Source of the DNA: Flavobacteriales bacterium
GTDB lineage: Bacteria; Bacteroidota; Bacteroidia; JACJYZ01
Assembly: GCA_020635855.1 (NCBI GenBank)
Contig: JACJYZ010000002.1
Coordinates: forward strand, 1,736,001-1,800,000
Length of the DNA: 64,000 nt
Direction of reading: 5' to 3'
A program made the position numbers and the translations under genes. The notes beneath the pieces were generated by a model that saw only the letters and a program-made list of their open reading frames with translations, searched no databases and had not been told where the DNA came from. Positions 60,721 to 64,000 of the stretch are shown here, in pieces (positions within the stretch are counted from its first letter, which is position 1; each line of letters begins with the position of its first letter).

Positions 60721-60807
60721 AACAACAAACGGGCGATCAGCCATCTTCTTTAGCATCATATCTAGAAAATAAAATGTACGGACATGAATATCCATGCATA
60801 TCGTTTA

Positions 60808-60842
60808 AACTTGAGACTCGCCACCCGTAACTTGAGACTTAC
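60808..60842 (+). repeat. Heptamer array (AACTTGA type, 5 units)
   Basis: AACTTGA, GACTCGC, CACCCGT, AACTTGA, GACTTAC in 7-base phase, upstream of the ureohydrolase gene. Confidence 0.75.
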
Positions 60843-60937
60843 CAAAAAAACACGCCGTCCTGCCCGATCCTGAAAAAAAAGAATTTACTTCGCGACCTGA
60901 GCTATTTCATTCACATCAAATCAAACCCCAAACAGAC

Positions 60938-61984
60938 ATGGCGCATACAGACTTTGATCCGGATAAATGGGCAGAAGAAAATGGAAATATTTTCGGGCTT
61001 CCCTATTCCACATCCGACGCTTCCATGGTGGTGATTCCTGCACCGTGGGACGTGACCGTTTCTTACCGCGACGGAACCATTCACGGGCCTGAGGCGATCC
61101 TACAGGCTTCTTACCAGGTAGACCTCCTCGATCCGGTTTGCGGCATGGCATGGAAAAAAGGATTGGCGTTGGATGAAATTCCTGAGGATTGGAAATCAAA
61201 AGCAATCTCGCTTCGCAAACAGGCTGTCGCCTATTTGCATGATCTCACTTCCGGCAAAGAACTCCACCCTGAAACCATTCAGAAGAAGGAACCGGTGAAC
61301 GCAGGATGCGAAGCATTCCACACCTATATATATGAACGCGCAAAACATTGGCTGCAACAAGGAAAGAAAGTGGCCATGATCGGCGGCGACCACAGCACGC
61401 CGTTCGGACTGATGCGCGCACTCGCGGAAAAACACCCGGGCATGGGTATTCTGCAAATAGATGCGCATGCGGATCTTCGTCATGCATTCGAAGGATTCAC
61501 CTGGTCACATGCAAGCATCATGCACAACGCCATCACGCGTATTCCGGAAATAGGAAAACTGGTGCAGGTCGGAATTCGGGATTACTGCAAAGAAGAAACG
61601 GACATGATCGCCGCCATGCCCGATCGCATCAAAACCTATTTTGACCTTGACCTCAAACAAGCGGAGTATACAGGGAAAAGCAAAAAGGAAATTTTCACAC
61701 CCATCGTGGAAGCATTGCCCCAGGAAGTGTATATCAGTTTCGACATAGACGGACTGGATCCGAAACTCTGCCAGCATACCGGCACACCGGTACCGGGAGG
61801 ATTTGAATTTGAAGAAGCACTGTTCCTGATTCAAATGGTTTTTGAATCAGGAAGAAAAGTAATCGGTTTCGACATCAACGAAACATCCGATCCGCATTTC
61901 GGAAAAGAAGACGGCGACCGGTTCGATGCGATCGTGGGTGCAAGGTTGCTATTCCGAATGGCGAACATGATGTTGCATTTCTAG
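60938..61984 (+). CDS. Ureohydrolase-family enzyme (agmatinase/formimidoylglutamase-like)
   Basis: The 348-residue protein carries the binuclear manganese motifs of the arginase superfamily: MIGGDHSTPFG, LQIDAHADLRHAFEG (DxHxD) and YISFDIDGLDPKLCQHTGTP (SxDxDxxDP). The family hydrolyses guanidino groups to release urea. The long N-terminus (GLPYSTSDASMVVIPAPWDV) is like agmatinase-type members of Bacteroidota. The exact substrate is not decided by sequence. A heptamer array begins on the last base of its TAG stop. Confidence 0.88.
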   Translation: MAHTDFDPDKWAEENGNIFGLPYSTSDASMVVIPAPWDVTVSYRDGTIHGPEAILQASYQVDLLDPVCGMAWKKGLALDEIPEDWKSKAISLRKQAVAYLHDLTSGKELHPETIQKKEPVNAGCEAFHTYIYERAKHWLQQGKKVAMIGGDHSTPFGLMRALAEKHPGMGILQIDAHADLRHAFEGFTWSHASIMHNAITRIPEIGKLVQVGIRDYCKEETDMIAAMPDRIKTYFDLDLKQAEYTGKSKKEIFTPIVEALPQEVYISFDIDGLDPKLCQHTGTPVPGGFEFEEALFLIQMVFESGRKVIGFDINETSDPHFGKEDGDRFDAIVGARLLFRMANMMLHF

Positions 61985-62011
61985 TTATTGGTTGTCAGTT
62001 ATTGGTTATTA
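61984..62011 (+). repeat. Heptamer array starting on last base of stop codon (4 units)
   Basis: GTTATTG, GTTGTCA, GTTATTG, GTTATTA begin with the G of the ureohydrolase TAG. The array is inverted relative to 62186-62293. Confidence 0.8.
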
Positions 62012-62185
62012 GCTTTTGCATCCATCGTTTACGTATAGACACATTTAGGTGCATGAAAGCAAGCCACTGACAAATGATTCTTGGGTTGGCGGCGGCGCGA
62101 ATACGTTGCGCTGTAAATACCCCCGGACCGTATCAATGACATCCGGCCACCGTTGACCCACCTCCACTGCGTTACGGACTGGCAT
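62012..62185. other. Gene-free segment between inverted heptamer arrays
   Basis: These 174 bases carry one ATTTACAGCG motif (62102-62118, minus strand) and no gene. The minus-strand frames that cross into the array encode only a repeated LLVIGCW-like peptide. Confidence 0.6.
62102..62118 (-). repeat. ATTTACAGCG motif
   Basis: On the minus strand it reads ATTTACAGCGCAACGTA. Confidence 0.55.
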
Positions 62186-62293
62186 ACCAACAACCAATAA
62201 CCAACAACCAACAACCAACAACCAATAACCAATAACCAATAACCAACAACCAATAACCAACAACCAACAACCAATAACCAATAACCAATAACC
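62186..62293 (+). repeat. ACCAAYA heptamer array ending exactly at a start codon (15 units)
   Basis: Fifteen uninterrupted heptamers (ACCAACA or ACCAATA) plus ACC run to the TTG start of the methyltransferase at 62294. This is the longest and most regular array in the window. Confidence 0.9.
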
Positions 62294-62938
62294 TTGCATC
62301 TACAACAACTCCGAAACGAAGTCAACGAACTTTCTTCATGCATCACGGAAGAACGCAACCGTCGTTTTGATGATGTGTTGCAGCAACGAACAAGGTATGT
62401 GACCATCGCACTCGAAGACATCTTTCAGCCGCAAAATGCAAGTGCGGTTCTGCGCACGTGCGATTGCTTCGGCATCATGGATGTACACATCATCGAGAAC
62501 AGAAACACGTATCGCATCAACCCTGATGTGGCGCTGGGTTCGTATCAATGGGTAGACATGCATCGATACAACTCGGAAGAAAACAACACGCGTGCTTGCA
62601 TCGAACATTTGAAGAAGAACAACTATCGCATTATCGCCACCACACCACACGCAAAAGAAAATTCATTGGTGGATTTTGATGTGAATGCAGGTCCTTTTGC
62701 ACTCTTTTTCGGAACAGAAAAAAGAGGCCTGAGCGAAGAGGTTTTGTCGCATGCGGATGACATGATCCGCATTCCGATGTATGGGTTCACCGAAAGTTTC
62801 AATATCTCTGTATCCGCAGCCCTGTGCATGTTTCAGGTTACACAACGTTTGAGATTATCAAATTCGAGGTGGCAACTTTCCGAAAAAGAACGTCTTGAAA
62901 TCAAGTTGGAATGGCTCAAAAACCACCTGCATTATTAA
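62294..62938 (+). CDS. SpoU/TrmH-family RNA 2'-O-methyltransferase
   Basis: The 214-residue protein has the SPOUT knot motifs QPQNASAVLRTCDCFGIMDV, ALFFGTEKRGLSEEVLSHAD and IPMYGFTESFNISVSAALCM. It is likely the tRNA Gm18 methyltransferase or a close relative. The first residues (LQQLRNEVNELSSCITEERN) match the usual N-terminal helix, yet the only start is a TTG directly touching 15 heptamers. The frame has a stop just upstream, so the original ATG and leader may have been lost to the repeat. Confidence 0.9.
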   Translation: MHLQQLRNEVNELSSCITEERNRRFDDVLQQRTRYVTIALEDIFQPQNASAVLRTCDCFGIMDVHIIENRNTYRINPDVALGSYQWVDMHRYNSEENNTRACIEHLKKNNYRIIATTPHAKENSLVDFDVNAGPFALFFGTEKRGLSEEVLSHADDMIRIPMYGFTESFNISVSAALCMFQVTQRLRLSNSRWQLSEKERLEIKLEWLKNHLHY

Positions 62939-63025
62939 CAATTGGTTTTTGATAAACTGTCAACCTTCTTGATTTTTTTTCGTACTAATTCGCACTACCT
63001 TTACGTCAAACCAAAACTTTTTATC

Positions 63026-63403
63026 ATGGGAAAAGGTGATAAACGTACCAAGAAAGGCAAGAGAGCTGCCGGGTCAACTGGAGTAACCAGGCCCCGGAAG
63101 AAGAAAGCCACTACCGTAGCCGCTGCTAAAAAAACGGCTACAGCAGCAAAGAAAAAACCTGCTGCTAAAAAACCGGCTGCCAAAAAACCGGCCGCCAAAA
63201 AACCAGCAGCAAAGAAACCAGCTGCTAAAAAACCAGCTGCAAAGAAACCAGCTGCTAAAAAACCGGCCGCCAAGAAACCAGCAGCAAAGAAGCCCGCTGC
63301 TAAGAAACCGGCTGCCAAAAAACCTGCTGCTAAGAAGCCCGCTGCTAAGAAACCAGCAGCAAAGAAACCCGCAGCAAAGAAAGCTCCTGCTAAGAAGAAG
63401 TAA
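63026..63403 (+). CDS. bTHX-like 30S protein with PAAKK-repeat tail
   Basis: From the ATG at 63026 the protein has 125 residues. Residues 1-27 (MGKGDKRTKKGKRAAGSTGV, then TRPRKKK) match the small 30S subunit protein THX, which sits in the head of the small subunit. A short Ala/Lys linker leads to fifteen exact PAAKK pentapeptides (about 45-119) and APAKKK, like bacterial histone H1-type tails. Synonymous codons vary between repeats, so the peptide rather than the DNA is conserved. It could bind rRNA, DNA or both. Upstream codons in frame (from 62942) are not supported. Confidence 0.8.
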   Translation: MGKGDKRTKKGKRAAGSTGVTRPRKKKATTVAAAKKTATAAKKKPAAKKPAAKKPAAKKPAAKKPAAKKPAAKKPAAKKPAAKKPAAKKPAAKKPAAKKPAAKKPAAKKPAAKKPAAKKAPAKKK

Positions 63404-63422
63404 GCAAGAGCAAATTGTATTT

Positions 63423-63453
63423 AAAAGCCCTGCGGTCCCGTGGGGCTTTTTTT
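63423..63453 (+). terminator. Terminator of bTHX-like gene
   Basis: AAAAGCCC and GGGGCTTTT form a stem around TGCGGTCCCGT, followed by a T-run. Confidence 0.85.
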
Positions 63454-63480
63454 TATTGTCCCAATCGCTAGTTAAAACTA

Positions 63481-63495
63481 TGCACTTTTAGTGCA
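63481..63495 (+). mobile_element. Left-end hairpin of IS200-type element
   Basis: TGCACT-TTT-AGTGCA is a perfect hairpin 39 bases before the transposase ATG. IS200/IS605 elements have no terminal inverted repeats but carry such subterminal hairpins recognised by TnpA. Confidence 0.65.
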
Positions 63496-63533
63496 AGACT
63501 TTCAGTTGCTACCCAGCTTCGTACATTTGGTGA

Positions 63534-63971
63534 ATGGGTAATGAACAAAGACGAGGTAGCCATACGGTGTCTTGGCTGACGGCGCATGTGGTTTGGGTTA
63601 CCAAATATAGATATGAGGTTTTGAAAGGCGATGTTCAAAAGCGTTGCCGTGACCTGATAAAGCAAATCTGTGATGCGGAGGATGTGAAAATCCTGAAAGG
63701 TGTTGTCAGCAAAGATCATGTTCATATGCACATAGAATACCCTCCATCTAAGAGCATCAGCAATATTGTAAAACGGTTGAAAGGAAGAACATCTCGCCGT
63801 CTACAGGAAGAATTTCCGGAGGTTGGGAAACGGTATTGGGGCCAACATTTCTGGGCGATAGGGTATGGAGTGTGGAGTACCGGAAACATCACAGATGACC
63901 TGGTTCAGGAATATCTTGAACATCACAGGGGCCCATCAAACAGTGACAACAATACCATTATCCTTGAATAA
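63534..63971 (+). CDS. tnpA: IS200/IS605-family Y1 transposase TnpA
   Basis: The 145-residue protein is full length for the family. The HUH motif is visible in VSKDHVHMHIEYP (His62/64/66), the conserved region RLKGRTSRRLQEEFP follows, and YWGQHFWAIGYGVWSTG is typical. Tyr127 in LVQEYLEHH is the probable nucleophile. It cuts and joins single-stranded DNA at hairpins. No tnpB is visible in the remaining 29 bases, and the right end lies outside the window. It appears intact and may be active. Confidence 0.95.
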   Translation: MGNEQRRGSHTVSWLTAHVVWVTKYRYEVLKGDVQKRCRDLIKQICDAEDVKILKGVVSKDHVHMHIEYPPSKSISNIVKRLKGRTSRRLQEEFPEVGKRYWGQHFWAIGYGVWSTGNITDDLVQEYLEHHRGPSNSDNNTIILE

Positions 63972-64000
63972 GAATTTCATTCGTCCCATGTTTCAACCTA

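Larger units (their letters stand above)
60408..60937. other. Gene-free region with terminator and heptamer arrays
   Basis: These 530 bases hold a terminator, two inverted heptamer arrays, a GTAGCAC/GTGCTAC inverted repeat (60550-60596) and a degenerate ATTTACAGC motif. The only frame over 60 codons (60532-60753) has no gene-like features. Confidence 0.7.

Noticed and set aside
60532..60753. 73-codon frame after HU
   Set aside because: No start context, family similarity or codon pattern, and it crosses an inverted repeat and an ATTTACAGC motif.
62186..62293. CRISPR array
   Set aside because: Units are 7 bases long with no unique spacers, and no cas genes are present.
62029..62421. Minus-strand frames over the ACCAAYA array
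   Set aside because: They encode repeated LLVVGCW-like peptide because the 7-base unit repeats every 21 bases. The real methyltransferase lies on the plus strand.
63001..63318. Minus-strand 105-codon frame of FLAAG repeats
   Set aside because: It is the complement of the PAAKK-encoding repeat; the plus-strand frame has the bTHX N-terminus and a terminator.

Overview
The window is chromosomal DNA of a free-living member of the Bacteroidota at roughly 50% G+C. The evidence is a short primary sigma factor of the Bacteroidetes type, three proteins with type IX secretion (T9SS) C-terminal sorting domains, a PF14905-type outer-membrane receptor, several DUF3857/DUF5916 proteins, TAnnTTTG-type promoter elements and an almost complete lack of Shine-Dalgarno sequences. 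No rRNA genes, prophage or CRISPR array are visible. Genus cannot be told from the sequence alone.

Layout. 0-3.5 kb: two membrane/TPR proteins of the TMTC (GT-C fold) kind. 3.5-8.7 kb: a 1101-residue repeat adhesin-like T9SS cargo and a beta-helix T9SS cargo. 8.9-10.2 kb: an MFS exporter. 16.0-10.2 kb (minus strand): a tightly packed set of a subtilisin-like protease, a 643-residue secreted protein of unknown function, an ALO/gulonolactone-type oxidase, a radical SAM protein and a DUF1579-like protein. 16-22.4 kb (minus): photolyase, a double-PDZ T9SS protein, a putative barrel protein and an outer-membrane receptor. 22.6-27.8 kb: tRNA-Pro, a small HTH regulator divergent from rpoD, LMW phosphatase, an RsmI-like methyltransferase and PBP1A. 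27.9-39.5 kb: envelope and secreted proteins (vWA protein, S9 peptidase, DUF5916 protein, two DUF3857 proteins). 39.6-41.8 kb: beta-carbonic anhydrase and a SulP transporter, a likely bicarbonate uptake pair. 42-47.3 kb: paired barrel proteins, a fatty acid desaturase, a four-helix-bundle protein, tRNA-Lys and a lipoprotein. 47.5-55.5 kb: ABC-F ATPase, TypA/BipA, an NTF2-like protein, an iodotyrosine-deiodinase-like nitroreductase, an atypical NRAMP-like transporter and a DUF2461 protein. 55.6-60.4 kb: a chain of overlapping genes (recQ, 3-methyladenine glycosylase, lipoprotein, fmt, cupin) followed by HU. 60.9-64 kb: ureohydrolase, SpoU methyltransferase, a bTHX-like ribosomal protein with a long PAAKK tail, and an IS200-type transposase.

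The most unusual feature is in the DNA between genes. Between 41 and 62.3 kb there are at least ten short arrays of degenerate heptanucleotides (RACTNNN or ACCAAYA and their complements). They abut open reading frames to the base: directly before a start codon (52.6 and 62.3 kb) or beginning on the last base of a TAG stop (49.1, 53.3 and 62.0 kb). Their orientation follows one rule: read on the sense strand of the neighbouring gene, the RAC form lies upstream and its reverse complement downstream. The deiodinase-like gene is bracketed on both sides. The same intergenic regions carry REP-like hairpins with 3-nt loops and a recurring ATTTACAGCG motif. The two layers together suggest an unrecognised repeat or gene-bracketing system.
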